Numbered from the stretch's first letter, positions 7,648 through 16,308 are shown. The stretch: DNA of 38,311 bases from Comamonas sp. lk (GCA_945860595.1 CAMAQV010000025.1:1-38311); one strand, 5' to 3'. Numbers and translations are program-made. Notes: a model not told the origin generated them from the sequence alone.

Positions 7648-8189
7648 CACCAGGCCCGCCAGAGTGCGATCACCAGCAGCGTGCAGGCGGCGGCCACCAG
7701 ATCGTCGAACATGATGGCCCAGCCCGCACGCGTCCAACCCCAGGGTGTGGTGGCCGGGTTCTCGCCGTGGAACAAGCCGTCAGCCCAACCCACCGGGCCG
7801 GGTTTGGCAATATCGAAAAAGCGAAACAGGGCGAAAGCGGCCAGCTGCCCCTGCCAGCCGGTGGGCATCACCAGCCAGAGCACCAGCCAGAACGCCACGA
7901 CTTCGTCCCAGACCACGGCGCTGGGGTCGGCCACGCCCATATCGCGCGCGGTGACCGCGCAGGCCCAGACACCCAAGGGGATACCGATGCCTATCACCCA
8001 GCCCCAGGTGGCTTCATCCAGCCATGGGTGCAGTGCCACAAAAGCCGCCCAGGCCCACAAGGTGCCGGAAGTGCCCGGTCCTTTGGGGCTCAGGCCCGAG
8101 CCCAAACCGAGCGCCAGTAGATGCGCCGGATGCCGCCACATGAACCGGGCGCTGGCGCGAACCTGGACGGGAAAAGGGTCGTTGTTCAT
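7647..8189 (-). CDS. pgpA: Phosphatidylglycerophosphatase A
   Basis: PgpA, 180 aa, an inner-membrane phosphatase that removes the phosphate from phosphatidylglycerophosphate to make phosphatidylglycerol. It shows the family motif FRFFDIAKPGPVGWAD (about residues 124-139), the early GSGLSPKGPGTSGTL segment, a conserved VVWDEVVAFW and a C-terminal DDLVAA. Several hydrophobic segments indicate an integral membrane protein. Its ATG overlaps the thiL stop by four bases (ATGA) and its own stop overlaps the cinA start, so translation of the three genes is coupled. Length is normal for the family. Confidence 0.95.
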   Translation of the reverse strand: MNNDPFPVQVRASARFMWRHPAHLLALGLGSGLSPKGPGTSGTLWAWAAFVALHPWLDEATWGWVIGIGIPLGVWACAVTARDMGVADPSAVVWDEVVAFWLVLWLVMPTGWQGQLAAFALFRFFDIAKPGPVGWADGLFHGENPATTPWGWTRAGWAIMFDDLVAAACTLLVIALWRAW

Positions 8190-9196
8190 TTCAGGGCTTC
8201 TGCGGTCTGCGGGCTGGTGCTGGCAAAGTGGTCAAAACCCTGCATGGTATGCACAGCAAGTTGCCCGTGCGCGTCCACCAGGCGCAGGCCGGTTTGCGTT
8301 TCGATGCGCCCGATACGCCGTACTGGTGTGCCACTGGCCTGTGCGGCGGCAGCGACTGCGGCGGCCTGGGCGGGTGCGGCGGTGAAGACCAGCTCGTAGT
8401 CGTCGCCGCCGGACAGCACGCATTGGCGCAGCAGCGGCGCGTCGATCGGGTGCGCGGACCAGGGGCAGCATGCCAGCACCGCGTCGGTGTCGAGACGCGC
8501 GCCCACGCCGGAGCGTTTCAGGATGTGGCCCAGATCGCCCAGCAGTCCATCGCTGACATCGGCGCATGCGCTGGCGATGCCACGCAGCGCCAAGCCCAAA
8601 GCGACGCGCGGAGTCGGACGCTCCAGCCGGGCACGGCATGCTGCTGCTGCCGGTGCGTCCAGTTTTAATTGGCCCAGATGCTGTTGCAGACCCAGTGCGG
8701 CTTCACCCAAGGTCCCGCTGACATACACGTCGTCCCCGGCCTTCGCCCCGCTGCGCAGCAAGGCTTGGGTGCGCGTGGGTCCCGCTATGTCACCCGGCAC
8801 TTCGCCAAAAACCGTGATGCACAGGTTCAACGGACCGCGCGTGGTGTCGCCGCCAATCAGTTCGCAGCCATGGGCATCGGCCAGCGCCCACAGACCCTTG
8901 GCAAAGGGTGCCAGCCACCCCTCGTCCGCTGCGGGGAGCGCCAGCGCCAGGGTGAAGGCCATTGGGCGGGCACCGCAAGCAGCCAGGTCGCTCAGATTGA
9001 CGGCCAGCGCTTTGTGGCCCAGCGCATGGGGCTCTACGTCAGGGAAAAAATGGCGGCCAGCCACCAGCATGTCGGTGGAAATAGCCAGTTGCATGCCGGG
9101 TGCGGTGTGCAGGATGGCGCAGTCGTCGCCCACGCCCAGTACCGCACCCGGGCTGGGGCGGGTGAAGTAGCGCTGTATCAGTTCGAATTCGCCCAT
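8186..9196 (-). CDS. thiL: Thiamine-monophosphate kinase
   Basis: ThiL, 336 aa, phosphorylates thiamine monophosphate with ATP to give thiamine pyrophosphate. Family signatures are VLGVGDDCAIL near residues 20-30, LIGGDTTRGPL in the middle, DVSDGLLGDLGHI, and SGGDDYELVF near the C-terminus; the acidic pairs bind Mg-ATP. The start ATG 9196 gives MGEFELIQRYF, the usual family N-terminus. First gene of the minus-strand block thiL-pgpA-cinA, 23 bp after the apaG stop. apaG may belong to the same transcript. No truncation or unusual feature. Confidence 0.96.
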   Translation of the reverse strand: MGEFELIQRYFTRPSPGAVLGVGDDCAILHTAPGMQLAISTDMLVAGRHFFPDVEPHALGHKALAVNLSDLAACGARPMAFTLALALPAADEGWLAPFAKGLWALADAHGCELIGGDTTRGPLNLCITVFGEVPGDIAGPTRTQALLRSGAKAGDDVYVSGTLGEAALGLQQHLGQLKLDAPAAAACRARLERPTPRVALGLALRGIASACADVSDGLLGDLGHILKRSGVGARLDTDAVLACCPWSAHPIDAPLLRQCVLSGGDDYELVFTAAPAQAAAVAAAAQASGTPVRRIGRIETQTGLRLVDAHGQLAVHTMQGFDHFASTSPQTAEALK

Positions 9197-9219
9197 GGTT
9201 GCGCCGCGCGTCGCAGGAC

Positions 9220-9618
9220 TCAGTGCAGCGTGCGGTCGCTGCCGCTCAGGGCGTCGAGTACGAAGATGGGAATGTCGGCGTCAAATTTCTCACCGTCTTC
9301 GGCCACGCAAAAATAGCTCCCGTGCATCGTGCCCGTAGGTGTGCGCAGGCGGGTGCCGCTGGTGTATTCAAAGGCTTCGCCCGGCTTGAGCAGTGGCTGG
9401 TGTCCAACCACACCCAGGCCCTTTATGCGCTCGGTGTGGCCCTTGGCGTCGTTGACGCTCCAGGTGCGTGAGATCAGCTGCGCTGCCACCTGGCCCGTGT
9501 TCCGGATGGTGATGGTGTAAGCAAACACATAGAGGTTGTCGTGCGGCAGGCTTTGCTCGGGCAGGTACTGCGGGCGCACGTCGACCGAAAACTGGTAGCG
9601 GGGGGCGGTTTTTGACAT
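9220..9618 (-). CDS. apaG: Co2+/Mg2+ efflux-associated protein ApaG
   Basis: ApaG, 132 aa, a single DUF525 (fibronectin-III-like) domain. The glycine-rich [21 protein letters not shown] segment is diagnostic, with [13 protein letters not shown] and [12 protein letters not shown] upstream. Family members are linked by genetics to divalent-cation resistance and nucleotide metabolism, but the biochemical activity is not firmly established. ATG 9618 is 28 bp from the divergent rpe start, so the two share a short promoter region. The length and domain are complete. Confidence 0.95.
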   Translation of the reverse strand: MSKTAPRYQFSVDVRPQYLPEQSLPHDNLYVFAYTITIRNTGQVAAQLISRTWSVNDAKGHTERIKGLGVVGHQPLLKPGEAFEYTSGTRLRTPTGTMHGSYFCVAEDGEKFDADIPIFVLDALSGSDRTLH

Positions 9619-9646
9619 GGGCCGATGCTACGGCGAAAATGCCCGC

Positions 9647-10324
9647 ATGACCTACCGCATCGCCCCCTCCATACTTTCCGCTGACTTCGCCCGCCTGGGC
9701 CAGGAGGTCCAGAGCGTTATCGCCGCCGGTGCCGACTGGATCCACTTTGACGTGATGGATAACCATTACGTGCCCAATCTGACCTTCGGCCCCATGGTCT
9801 GCCAGGCGCTCAAGCCGCATGCCAAAACGGCGGCGGGTCAGGCGGTTCCCATTGATGTGCATTTAATGGTGCAGCCGGTTGACGCCCTGGCGGCTGCTTT
9901 TGCGCAAGCGGGGGCTGACCTCATCAGCTTTCACCCCGACGCCAGTGGCCATGTGCACCGCAGTATTCAAGCGATCAAGGCGCAGGGCGTGCAAGCCGGG
10001 CTGGTGTTCAACCCGGCCCAGCCGCTGGACGCGCTGGACTGGGTCATCGAAGACATTGATCTGATTCTGATCATGAGCGTTAACCCCGGCTTTGGCGGCC
10101 AGGGCTTTATTGATTCGGCGCTGCGCAAGGTGGAAGACGCGCGCCGCCGCATACGCGCCAGCGGCAAAGACATCCGACTGGAGGTGGACGGCGGCATCAA
10201 AGTCGACAATATCCGCCGCGTGGCCGATGCCGGGGCCGATACTTTTGTGGCGGGGAGCGCCATCTTCGGCAAGCCCGATTACAAGGCGGTGGTGGACCAG
10301 ATGCGGGCGGCGCTGGCCGCTTGA
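9647..10324 (+). CDS. rpe: Ribulose-phosphate 3-epimerase
   Basis: Rpe, 225 aa, interconverts ribulose-5-phosphate and xylulose-5-phosphate in the pentose phosphate pathway (and Calvin cycle where present). It is a TIM barrel with the expected motifs: [15 protein letters not shown] at the N-terminus, [44 protein letters not shown] and LEVDGGI. The start is placed at ATG 9647 because the family begins at [11 protein letters not shown]; the ten extra upstream codons have no support. A short insert (AKTAAGQA) precedes the DVHLMV strand. It ends 13 bp before the convergent FIST gene. The gph-trp genes that often follow rpe in related bacteria are absent here. Confidence 0.97.
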   Translation: MTYRIAPSILSADFARLGQEVQSVIAAGADWIHFDVMDNHYVPNLTFGPMVCQALKPHAKTAAGQAVPIDVHLMVQPVDALAAAFAQAGADLISFHPDASGHVHRSIQAIKAQGVQAGLVFNPAQPLDALDWVIEDIDLILIMSVNPGFGGQGFIDSALRKVEDARRRIRASGKDIRLEVDGGIKVDNIRRVADAGADTFVAGSAIFGKPDYKAVVDQMRAALAA

Positions 10325-10337
10325 GGCGGCTCTCGAA

Positions 10338-11600
10338 TCAGGCGTCCGCGTTGGTGGTGAACACCGTCAGCACGCCGGTGAAAGCGTAGAGGTGTTCATA
10401 GGCTACTTCGCCACTGGCAAAAAATCCCACCAGCGGCACATCGCCCAGCGCCTGGCGCACGATGTGCATCTCGGCATGCGGCCAGCCAAAGTGTGCGCCA
10501 CCACGGCCTACACAGCTCACGTACACCGCGCCAACGATGCGTTTGCGCCCGCCCGCAGGCACGCTGGGCGGTGCATCAGAAGGGGCGTACTCCAGTTCGC
10601 TGGGTTCCAGCTCCTCGCGGATTTCGGCGCAAATGCGCGTCAGATCAGCCCGGGCAGTCTCGGCGTTGCGGCGGCAAAAAGCCAGCTGCAAGCCCGGGCG
10701 CACCGCGTCGCCCACGGCAATCGCACGGCGTCCCGGGTCCAGCCCGATGATCTGGCGCACCTGGGCTTCGTTGCCCAGATTGCCGGTCAGGCGTACAGCG
10801 GCGTTGGCCGCGCCCGTGCGGGGTTCGGCAAGTGCCACCAGGGTGGCGCGCACGGCGCTCAGCGCCGCCTCCGGCTGGCCCAGGCTGACCTTCAAATCTG
10901 CCAGCAGCGTGTCCAGGGCGGGCTGGTCGTCCAGTGCAATCACCACGTTGTCGCGCGCTTCGGTTACGACCCGGACCTTGGATACCGGCTTGCAGCCCTG
11001 GGTCACCCGGGAAATCAAATCCACCTGCGGCCCGAAGGCCACGCCGCTCATGCCGCCGCTGAAAACGCCGGTGCTGCGTCCCTGCCCGGGCAGCGTGCCG
11101 TCGCCTGACAGCGCAAACTGCACGCTCCTGCCACGGCTGCTGGACAGCCCACCAAACAGATAGCCGCTTTCGGTGCGCCGGGCCATGTCGCCCAGCAGCT
11201 CCGTGACCTCGGGCATGGACGGGTCGACATGGACCAGCGCGGTTTGCGACTCGAACGCCAGATTCAGCGGCGAGACACCGGAGAACACCCGGAACTGGTC
11301 GCTGGGGATTTCCAGCAGCATGACTGCCAGCGCGGGCTCGTCGAAATACTCCACGTTGGTCGCGGCAATGCCAATGCCCACCGTTCCGGACCAATCGGTG
11401 ACGGTGGGCAACTCGGCACCCAGGTAGTCCAGGATGTCCTGGGCCACGTCGACATACTCGTCGGTGATGTAGAGCAGCCCCAGGCTCGGCGCACTGGCGT
11501 GATTGCCTCCTGCCATCTGCGCACGCAGTTGCGCCAGCACCAGCGCCGCCGCGCCGTGCCACTGCGGATGGGTAGCGTGGGCGAATGGGAAATTTTTCAT
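10338..11600 (-). CDS. FIST signal-transduction domain protein
   Basis: A 420-aa protein containing a FIST N-terminal domain (about 35-235, with GYLFGGLSSSRGRSVQFA and GGMSGVAFGP) and a FIST C-terminal domain (about 250-400, with YVSCVGRGG and GFFASGEVAYE). FIST domains are thought to bind small ligands such as amino acids and act as sensory modules. No output domain is fused here, so it probably signals through a partner. The start is uncertain: ATG 11600 (MKNFPFAHATHPQW) looks like the family N-terminus, but a GTG at 11618 overlaps the stop of the preceding PhaM gene (GTGA) and would add six residues. The overlap implies co-translation with phaM. Confidence 0.88.
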   Translation of the reverse strand: MKNFPFAHATHPQWHGAAALVLAQLRAQMAGGNHASAPSLGLLYITDEYVDVAQDILDYLGAELPTVTDWSGTVGIGIAATNVEYFDEPALAVMLLEIPSDQFRVFSGVSPLNLAFESQTALVHVDPSMPEVTELLGDMARRTESGYLFGGLSSSRGRSVQFALSGDGTLPGQGRSTGVFSGGMSGVAFGPQVDLISRVTQGCKPVSKVRVVTEARDNVVIALDDQPALDTLLADLKVSLGQPEAALSAVRATLVALAEPRTGAANAAVRLTGNLGNEAQVRQIIGLDPGRRAIAVGDAVRPGLQLAFCRRNAETARADLTRICAEIREELEPSELEYAPSDAPPSVPAGGRKRIVGAVYVSCVGRGGAHFGWPHAEMHIVRQALGDVPLVGFFASGEVAYEHLYAFTGVLTVFTTNADA

Positions 11601-11614
11601 CCGCTGGAGCGTGC

Positions 11615-12238
11615 TCACGCACGCTTGCGCGTGCGGGGAGCTCCGGTTTTCTTGGCCGCCGGGCGGGTTGCGGCGCGCGGCGCGGCGGCTTTGGGGGTGG
11701 CTTTTTTTGCGGCTGGGGCTGCTTGGGCAGCCGCCTGACTGGCTGCGTTACCCACGTCTTTCAGCGCGGTGGTGGCGATGTTCTGGAACTGTTGGGTCAG
11801 CGCCCCCCACAACTGCATGGGGTCCACGGCGGGGCCCGCAGGTTTGGGCTCGGTGGCTGATCGATTTTCAGGTGGAGCGGCTTTGGCTGCTGGCGCTGTA
11901 TCCTGGCTTGCGCCTGCGCCGGTAAACGCGCTGGGCATGGGAAAGTTCATACTATTCAGAGTGGCCAGGGTCATTTTCTGCACTTCCAGCGCCTGAATGG
12001 TGGCCGCCAGCGCCCGGGTGTTTTGTTCCAGCCAGAACTGCACGGTTTTGAGCTCACCGATCCGTTTGTCCAAATCTTCAGCGCTCATGGTGGGGGTGAA
12101 CCACTGGTTGAACGCGGCGCTGGCGGGGTTAGAGCCGCTGCCTGCCTGCGCGGCACCTTTGCTCAGGCCCTGCAAAAAGTCAAAACCGGGAACAAATTTG
12201 CCAAAACCCAGCGGGTCGGTGGCGTTAGACGAGGTCAT
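11615..12238 (-). CDS. phaM: PhaM-like polyhydroxyalkanoate granule regulatory protein
   Basis: A 207-aa protein resembling PhaM of Ralstonia/Cupriavidus, which binds PHB synthase and DNA and distributes storage granules at division. The N-terminal part (about 1-105) has GKFVPGFDFLQGL and the helical segment LDKRIGELKTVQFWLEQNTRAL. A Pro/Ala linker follows, then LWGALTQQFQNIATTAL. The C-terminus is a basic, histone H1-like AAKKA/PAAKK tail ending RTRKRA, suited to DNA binding. ATG 12238 is chosen as the family-like start (MTSSNATDPLGFGKF); 16 upstream codons lack support. The downstream FIST gene overlaps its stop. A role in granule control is inferred from family resemblance. Confidence 0.85.
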   Translation of the reverse strand: MTSSNATDPLGFGKFVPGFDFLQGLSKGAAQAGSGSNPASAAFNQWFTPTMSAEDLDKRIGELKTVQFWLEQNTRALAATIQALEVQKMTLATLNSMNFPMPSAFTGAGASQDTAPAAKAAPPENRSATEPKPAGPAVDPMQLWGALTQQFQNIATTALKDVGNAASQAAAQAAPAAKKATPKAAAPRAATRPAAKKTGAPRTRKRA

Positions 12239-12322
12239 GGCAGCTCCAAAAAGTCGTGAGCCTCGGTTGTAACAGTTTGCGGGCACCCGCGCGGCCCGTC
12301 GCCAATCGGGCCGCGCAATTTT

Positions 12323-12802
12323 TCAGTTGCCGTGTTGGTGCTCACCATGGCCGCTTGGCGCAGACACCAGCACCGGAACCCGCAGTTCCTGGGTGCTTTG
12401 CACGCCTTTGCTGTCCCTGAGGCTGAGCGTGATGGGAATAGTGCTGTCTTTTTGCAGCGGCACTTTCAAGTCCATCAGCATCAGGTGGTACCCCCCCGGT
12501 TTGAGCTGAACCGCTTTGCCCGCTGGCAGCTCGAGGCCTTGGGTCAGCGGGCGCATGCGCATCACATCGCCGTCCATCTTCATCTCATGGACTTCTGCCA
12601 CGCCCGCTGCCGGAGTGCTCACGCCCACAAGAGTGGTCGTGGCCGGGGCGGTGATTTGCATAAATGCGCCGGTGGCCTTCTGGCCCTGTACGGTGGCCCG
12701 CACCCAGGCGCTTTGTACCTTCAGTTCTTGCGCCTGCGCCTGTCCCGTGGCGGCCGTTAACAGCGCGAGCAAAAGCCCTAGATAGCGAAAAAATAGTGTC
12801 AT
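12323..12802 (-). CDS. Periplasmic copper chaperone PCu(A)C
   Basis: A 159-aa secreted protein with a signal peptide cleaved near AQAQE (about residue 25). The PCu(A)C domain delivers Cu(I) to the CuA centre of cytochrome oxidase or handles periplasmic copper. Candidate ligands are His72, Met74 and Met83 in AEVHEMKMDGDVMRM and His106-x-Met108 in YHLMLMD, matching the family pattern. A His-rich tail (GHGEHQHGN) adds a possible metal site. It lies 30 bp after the YcnI-like gene on the same strand, so the two are probably co-transcribed. Confidence 0.92.
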   Translation of the reverse strand: MTLFFRYLGLLLALLTAATGQAQAQELKVQSAWVRATVQGQKATGAFMQITAPATTTLVGVSTPAAGVAEVHEMKMDGDVMRMRPLTQGLELPAGKAVQLKPGGYHLMLMDLKVPLQKDSTIPITLSLRDSKGVQSTQELRVPVLVSAPSGHGEHQHGN

Positions 12803-12832
12803 GTTGGTTCCTTATGGGTCTGAGGGATTCGA

Positions 12833-13399
12833 TCAATGGCTGTGGGCATTGCCGCTTTGGACGTCCAGCACCTCCAGCAAGGCTGCTGGCGATGCCAAGC
12901 CCTGGGTCGTGGTGCCGCTGATCGGTACTTCGCTCCAGTCCAGACGGCCGTTGGCGCACAGCTGCTGCACCTTGAACCACAGCGGCCCTGGCTGCTTGGG
13001 GGTCATGCCGCGCAGAATGAACTCATCGTAGTAAGCCGAGGGCAAAGCGTCCTGTGCGCTGTTGGCCGTCCAGGTGATGGACACCACGCCTTCTGTAAAG
13101 GTCGTCCCGTGCAGGGTGTAGGGCTGGGCCAGCGGGCCGGTCTGCGTGCGCAGGGTCCAGCCTGGCTTGGGCATGGGTTGCGCGGCGTTAAAGCCCGCTG
13201 GAATAAGCACTCGCAGCACGGTGGTGGCCTCAGTGCCGCAGCCGTGGCCCACGCGCAAGGCGGCGCGGTAGCTGCTGCCTGCCGCCGCCGCCGGGTCTTG
13301 CAGTACCACATGCGCCTGAGCCTGGTTATACAAAAGTAGCAGGCCGGCGGTATATGCGGCAAGCGGAGGCAGAGGGAAAGTGAAAAATCGTTTTTGCAT
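12833..13399 (-). CDS. YcnI-like DUF1775 copper-binding protein
   Basis: A 188-aa protein with a signal peptide ending near QAQAHV. Mature proteins of this family start with His, which takes part in copper binding; here the residue after the likely cleavage site is His (AHVVLQDP). The DUF1775 domain is recognised by SSYRAALRVGHGCG and by the tryptophan-bearing PMPKPGWTLRTQTG, whose Trp belongs to the known copper site. Unlike many Gram-positive YcnI proteins it has no C-terminal membrane anchor. ATG 13399 is chosen because it begins the signal peptide (MQKRFFTF). It is followed by the PCu(A)C gene and preceded, after 146 bp, by DUF2946. Confidence 0.88.
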   Translation of the reverse strand: MQKRFFTFPLPPLAAYTAGLLLLYNQAQAHVVLQDPAAAAGSSYRAALRVGHGCGTEATTVLRVLIPAGFNAAQPMPKPGWTLRTQTGPLAQPYTLHGTTFTEGVVSITWTANSAQDALPSAYYDEFILRGMTPKQPGPLWFKVQQLCANGRLDWSEVPISGTTTQGLASPAALLEVLDVQSGNAHSH

Positions 13400-13534
13400 A
13401 GTCTTTATCCATGAATGGGTGTTTGGAGGTACCGCGCCATGCCGCAAGCGCAATCCAGTGCGGCGCGCGAGGCCAGCTGGTCTGCCCTATCAGGGCGCTG
13501 TTGTTTGGGCCCCGTGCACGCGAGCCTCTTGGTT

Positions 13535-13549
13535 CTAAGCTGTGCTTAG
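13535..13549. repeat. Perfect short inverted repeat at the DUF2946 stop
   Basis: CTAAGC and GCTTAG are separated by three bases and overlap the TAA stop of the DUF2946 gene. No T-run follows on either strand, so a terminator is unlikely. It may be an operator for the downstream copper genes or chance. Confidence 0.35.
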
Positions 13550-13944
13550 GCGCCAGGCGGGCCGCGTGCCGGGGCGGGTCCGGCATGGCGGCTGTACAGC
13601 GCCGGGGTGGCGCAAGCACGGGCAAACGGGCTGGCGGTGTTGCTGGTCAGCAGCGCTGCGGTTGCAGGGGCCAAGGGGGCTGTGCCGCCCAAGCACAGCA
13701 CGCAATGCCAGCCGCTCCCAGATGGCTGGCTGGGCGCCGTGTGGTTCTGGTCCAGAGACTGCTGGACGCCGAGCGCCGAACACAGTTGGTGCAATGGGGC
13801 ATCGGCAGGGCTGGCCGACACAGCGGGCGCAATGACGGCTGCCGCCAGAGACAGCGTCCACCAGGCTAACGCCAACGCTGCCAGCGCGCGGGCGCGGCGC
13901 AGCTGATGGAAGAGCGCGTGGGACAGGGAGGGTGTGCAGGGCAT
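13546..13944 (-). CDS. DUF2946 family protein
   Basis: A 132-aa protein with a hydrophobic N-terminal segment (ALAALALAWWTLSLAAAVIAP region, about 18-40) and a cysteine pair in HCVLCLGG near residue 90, typical of DUF2946. This family is found next to copper-transport and copper-chaperone genes in proteobacteria, but its function is not known. The start at ATG 13944 fits the hydrophobic segment; the 86 upstream codons of the open frame are antisense to marC and are not believed. It is probably the first gene of a small copper group with the YcnI-like and PCu(A)C genes. It starts 33 bp from the divergent marC. Confidence 0.75.
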   Translation of the reverse strand: MPCTPSLSHALFHQLRRARALAALALAWWTLSLAAAVIAPAVSASPADAPLHQLCSALGVQQSLDQNHTAPSQPSGSGWHCVLCLGGTAPLAPATAALLTSNTASPFARACATPALYSRHAGPAPARGPPGA

Positions 13945-13977
13945 GGTGACGTTGCAGGCGACTGCTATCCTACCCCG

Positions 13978-14583
13978 ATGATGCAGTACACCTTTTTGTC
14001 GGCAACGATTCTGCTGATCCTGATCACCGATCCTGTGGGCAATATTCCGATTTTTGCCAGTGCGCTCAAGCACGTGACACCGCAGCGCCGCCCCTGGGTC
14101 ATCCTGCGCGAAATCTCGATTGCCTTTGGCCTGCTCCTGCTCTTTATGTTTGTGGGTGAGAGTTTTTTGCGGGTGATGAATCTGAGCGAGCTGGCTCTGC
14201 AAATCGGCGGTGGCGTCATACTTTTTTTGATCGCATTACGCATGGTGTTTCCGCCTCCGCCCGGCGCTGAGGTGGAGATGCTGGTAGAGCCCCTGATCGT
14301 GCCCTTGGCGGTACCGTCGATCGCGGGGCCATCCGCCTTGGCTACGGTCTTGATGCTGGTGTCCCAGCAACCTGAGCGGCGGTGGGAGTGGATCGGCGCG
14401 TTGTGCCTGACTATGCTGGTGAGCGCCTCGGTGCTCATGCTGTCGCAGCGCATTCTGGCTTTCACCGGCACCCGGTTGGTCACGGCGGTGGAGCGGCTCA
14501 TGGGCTTGGTGCTGGTGTCGGTGGCAATTGAGATGATGCTGCGCGGGGCCCGCACCTTTGCCACGCAAATCGGTACGCCGTAA
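13978..14583 (+). CDS. MarC family integral membrane protein
   Basis: A 201-aa protein with about six hydrophobic segments. The MarC/YhgN family signatures are ITDPVGNIPIFASAL near the N-terminus, GGGVILFLIALRMVF, and PLAVPSIAGPSALATVL in the second half. The substrate of the family is unknown; the old link of MarC to antibiotic resistance was not supported by later work. The start is ATG 13978 or the adjacent ATG 13981, both following the divergent DUF2946 start by about 35 bp. It ends 8 bp before the DUF3108 gene, so the two are likely co-transcribed. Confidence 0.92.
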   Translation: MMQYTFLSATILLILITDPVGNIPIFASALKHVTPQRRPWVILREISIAFGLLLLFMFVGESFLRVMNLSELALQIGGGVILFLIALRMVFPPPPGAEVEMLVEPLIVPLAVPSIAGPSALATVLMLVSQQPERRWEWIGALCLTMLVSASVLMLSQRILAFTGTRLVTAVERLMGLVLVSVAIEMMLRGARTFATQIGTP

Positions 14584-14591
14584 CACGGTTT

Positions 14592-15923
14592 ATGGCAGAC
14601 GCAGGCGCATCGTCATCATCTGAAAATACCCGCACGGGTCGTGCATCAGCGCGTCAGGTTTGGAGTACGGCGCTGCTTATCGTGGTGCTGGTTCTGCTGG
14701 GGCATGGCTGGGCGCTGCACGGTGTCGCGGGCTTGATGGGGCAACTCAGCGATCCGCCGCAGCCGGCTTCGCAGATCAGCAGCCCATTGCTCACACGCAC
14801 CATCGTCGAAGCAGCACCCACTCCGACCCCCCAGCCGCCCCAGCCACTTGCTGCACCCGCCCGATCTCCACCCCCGGCACCGCCGCCGTCCCTGGCCGCG
14901 GTGCCCACTGGCGCGTCGGCATTGATGGCGTCAGTGACGCCCGCCCCATCCCCGGCACAGGAGGAGCCGCTGGCGCGCAAGGGGCCGGAACCGCTCGCCG
15001 CCCCACCTTCGTCCGCCGTGCCCATGGCCCCGGCTTCGCGCCCCGATACACCGCCTGTGGAGCAGCCCGCCACGCCCGCGCTTTCAGCGGTGGCGGAGCA
15101 GCCGGTGCCTGCACGGGAACCGGTGACGCAAGTGCCAGCGCCGACGCCTGCTCCACAGGCAGCGCTGCCTGTGCCGGTTCCCCTGCCAGCCTCTGTGCCG
15201 GTTGCTGCTGCGCTGGATGAGCCTCCAAAAACCCATGCCGCTGCATCGCCTACGTCTGCTGCGCCGCCACTGCGGCCCCTGGTGTGGCCGGGCTCGGTGG
15301 GGCTGGCTTACCAATTGGAGATCAATTCGTTTCCGCTGCCCGCGCGCGCCGAGCTGCGCTGGCGCCACGACGGAGCGCAGTACGAGGCGAGTCTGTCCCT
15401 GCTGTCCTTGTTGTCCATATCGCGTACCAGCAAGGGCGCCATCACCCCGCAGGGTTTGGAGCCGCTGCGCTACGGCGAAAAAATCACGGCGCGCGGTGAA
15501 ACCGCTGTGCATTTTCAGCGCGACAAGGGCATGGTCAGTTTCAGCAACAACAAGCCCAGCGTCCCCTTGCTGGCGGGCATGCAGGACGAGGTCAGCGCTT
15601 TTTTCCAGCTTGCAGCCCTGCTGGGTGGGGATCCGCGCCGCTACCCGGCAGGCACCGAATTACCCTTGCAAACCGTTGACAGCCGTGCCCTGAGGTCGAT
15701 AGTCTTCGTGGTCGGAGCCGCTCAGACGCTGGACCTGCCCGGTGGACGGCTCCAGACTCTGTATCTAAGTCATAGCGAGGGACCTGCGTTTGAGGGATCG
15801 CGGGGATCTAAAGGGGAGATCTGGGTCGCCCCCGCTTTGGACTATGTGCCGGTGCGTATCCGCATCACCGAGCCTTCCGGGACCACCTACGACTTGCGCT
15901 GGTCCCAAACCCTCGCCCCCTGA
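14592..15923 (+). CDS. DUF3108 domain protein with long Pro/Ala-rich linker
   Basis: A 443-aa protein. It begins with one membrane-spanning segment (about 22-42, SALLIVVLVLLGHGW region), suggesting an anchor with the rest in the periplasm. Residues 55-230 are a low-complexity Pro/Ala linker with TonB-like PTPTPQPPQP stretches. The C-terminal DUF3108 domain (about 235-440) has the features SVGLAYQLEINSFPLPARAEL, ISRTSKGAITPQGLEPLRYGE and ALDYVPVRIRITEPSG. Family function is unknown; the domain is a beta-rich fold found in outer-membrane or periplasmic proteins of proteobacteria. It lies 8 bp after marC. The codon use looks native. Confidence 0.85.
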   Translation: MADAGASSSSENTRTGRASARQVWSTALLIVVLVLLGHGWALHGVAGLMGQLSDPPQPASQISSPLLTRTIVEAAPTPTPQPPQPLAAPARSPPPAPPPSLAAVPTGASALMASVTPAPSPAQEEPLARKGPEPLAAPPSSAVPMAPASRPDTPPVEQPATPALSAVAEQPVPAREPVTQVPAPTPAPQAALPVPVPLPASVPVAAALDEPPKTHAAASPTSAAPPLRPLVWPGSVGLAYQLEINSFPLPARAELRWRHDGAQYEASLSLLSLLSISRTSKGAITPQGLEPLRYGEKITARGETAVHFQRDKGMVSFSNNKPSVPLLAGMQDEVSAFFQLAALLGGDPRRYPAGTELPLQTVDSRALRSIVFVVGAAQTLDLPGGRLQTLYLSHSEGPAFEGSRGSKGEIWVAPALDYVPVRIRITEPSGTTYDLRWSQTLAP

Positions 15924-15960
15924 GGCCGGGCCCGCGCGGTTTTGGCGCTAAGATGTGCCT

Positions 15961-16308
15961 ATGAACCTGCTGTACGACTCCGATACCTTCACGGTGACAC
16001 ACATGCTTGCCAATATGCAGGCGCAGGCGCAGCCAGAGGGCGAAATCCGTATCGGCGGGCCCAGCGATACGGTGCTCAGCCCAGAAACCTCAGAGCGTTT
16101 CCCGGCCGGTATTCCCACCCTGGCGCGCCACGGCTTTGAAATTGTGGACAAGCGCTCCGGCAAAGAGGTGTACCTGGACGGCTCCTGGGCCGAGTTGTTT
16201 CAACAGCACATCATGGCCTGGCAGGTCAACACACCCACGCAGGAAGAGGTCGAAGAGACCTTGGCGCAGTACGCTGAATTGGCCCAAAACCCGGTGGTTA
16301 TGCACTGA
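15961..16308 (+). CDS. DUF3567 (BTH_I0359-like) protein
   Basis: A 115-aa soluble acidic protein that matches DUF3567, a small family confined largely to Betaproteobacteria and of unknown function. Characteristic segments are MNLLYDSDTFTV at the start, HGFEIVDKRSGKEVYLDG in the middle, and EELFQQH-like WAELFQQHIMAWQ followed by an EEVEETLAQY helix. The start is ATG 15961, which begins the conserved N-terminus; an in-frame GTG two codons upstream is less likely. It stands alone between the DUF3108 gene and the convergent psd. Confidence 0.88.
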   Translation: MNLLYDSDTFTVTHMLANMQAQAQPEGEIRIGGPSDTVLSPETSERFPAGIPTLARHGFEIVDKRSGKEVYLDGSWAELFQQHIMAWQVNTPTQEEVEETLAQYAELAQNPVVMH

